NCBI RefSeq assembly: GCF_000346505.1
Contig: NZ_ANOH01000278.1
Location: 1-54,530, forward strand
Direction of reading: 5' to 3'
Length of the DNA: 54,530 bases
Source of the DNA: Aporhodopirellula sallentina SM41
GTDB taxonomy: Bacteria; Planctomycetota; Planctomycetia; Pirellulales; Pirellulaceae
In this document: positions 54,186 to 54,530 of the stretch, in pieces
Numbering within the stretch: position 1 is the first letter of the stretch
Layout: each line of letters opens with the position of its first letter
Program-made: the position numbers and the translations under genes
Notes under the pieces: generated by a model
Databases searched by the model: none
What the model was told of the DNA's origin: nothing
What the model saw: the letters and a program-made list of their open reading frames with translations, nothing else

Positions 54186-54530
54186 TGCAGTTCGCGTTGT
54201 CCAACGCGTCTACTCCTCGATTGTCTTCGGCGACTCAAGCCTCCCTGACATCCGGTCGCACCCGGATCGCGTCTGCAGGGCGGCTGCTCTCGCTAGCACT
54301 GCTTGTCCGGGGAAACGCATTGCGACGTTTCGGCAGGCCTTCTTTTCCAACCGCTGCGCGGTGAGTTTCAGACGGAACGTTCGCGAGTGGTGTCCGACTG
54401 ATAACACCGCTCGGTAAGGTCTATACTGCCTGACTGCTCTTTTGTCGCAGGGGCTTCTTGATCACGCGTGTTCGCTTGAAACTATCTTGCGTCTTGTGCG
54501 ATAAACATCGCCTCAGAAACACCTATGAAA
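54186..54530. other. Terminal non-coding stretch; a gene may begin at 54525
   Basis: About 345 bp without recognised gene or repeat. The window's last six bases (54525-54530) read ATGAAA and could begin the next gene, which cannot be judged. Confidence 0.3.

Overview
The window looks like the chromosome of a marine planctomycete of the Rhodopirellula/Pirellulaceae type. This is inferred from family content: a DUF1559 pseudopilin, two PEP-CTERM proteins, a DUF11 lipoprotein, a TIGR03067 protein, an ECF sigma factor of the TIGR02999 type next to a transmembrane Ser/Thr kinase, a XylR-type AraC regulator, a nickel superoxide dismutase and a giant cadherin-repeat protein. Genes are mixed on both strands, with many long intergenic gaps. 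I found no rRNA, tRNA, CRISPR array, transposase or phage gene.

Layout. 1-6.7 kb (+): the C-terminal end of a giant cadherin-repeat surface protein, a hybrid histidine kinase with two Hpt domains, and a receiver/HD-GYP response regulator. 6.8-10.6 kb (-): a four-gene, translationally coupled operon (PEP-CTERM protein, DUF1289-DUF1559 fusion, DUF4465 PEP-CTERM protein, small unknown protein) behind a cobalamin riboswitch. This is the most interesting locus in the window. 10.8-20 kb: a DUF11 lipoprotein, a Gfo/Idh/MocA oxidoreductase, an OsmC protein, a ketosynthase homologue without its catalytic Cys, a FliS-like chaperone and a large conserved protein of unproven function. 20.5-24.4 kb (-): a compact operon of a parvulin-type foldase, a lipoprotein and a membrane protein with a long charged tail. 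24.8-31.5 kb: a group 2 sigma-70 factor, a HlyIII/PAQR protein, a XylR-type regulator, aldose 1-epimerase, small secreted and stress-type proteins and a single-domain response regulator. 31.9-37.1 kb (-): an ABC-2 exporter, an M20 deacylase of ArgE type and a DEAD-box helicase. 37.1-38.2 kb has no convincing protein gene but ends one stretch with a good intrinsic terminator, so it may encode a small RNA. 38.2-44.1 kb (+): ribonuclease Y, an LRR lipoprotein, a DinB-like protein, a voltage-gated K+ channel with a C-terminal zinc ribbon, and a zinc-ribbon membrane protein. 44.2-48.2 kb: a secreted unknown protein diverging from the ECF sigma/kinase pair. 48.4-54.2 kb (+): a NusG/RfaH paralogue, an FKBP isomerase, an exported NiSOD with a coupled membrane protein, and a second HD-GYP protein.

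Non-coding structure stands out. Six copies of one palindromic element (about 50-70 bp, GATC-containing arms, conserved CTCATGCAGCAG centre) lie between genes, usually just after a stop codon. Several unrelated short tandem arrays (12-21 bp units) also sit in intergenic DNA. The recurring functional themes are signalling (two HD-GYP proteins, a hybrid kinase, a Ser/Thr kinase, two sigma factors) and protein export or folding outside the cytoplasm.
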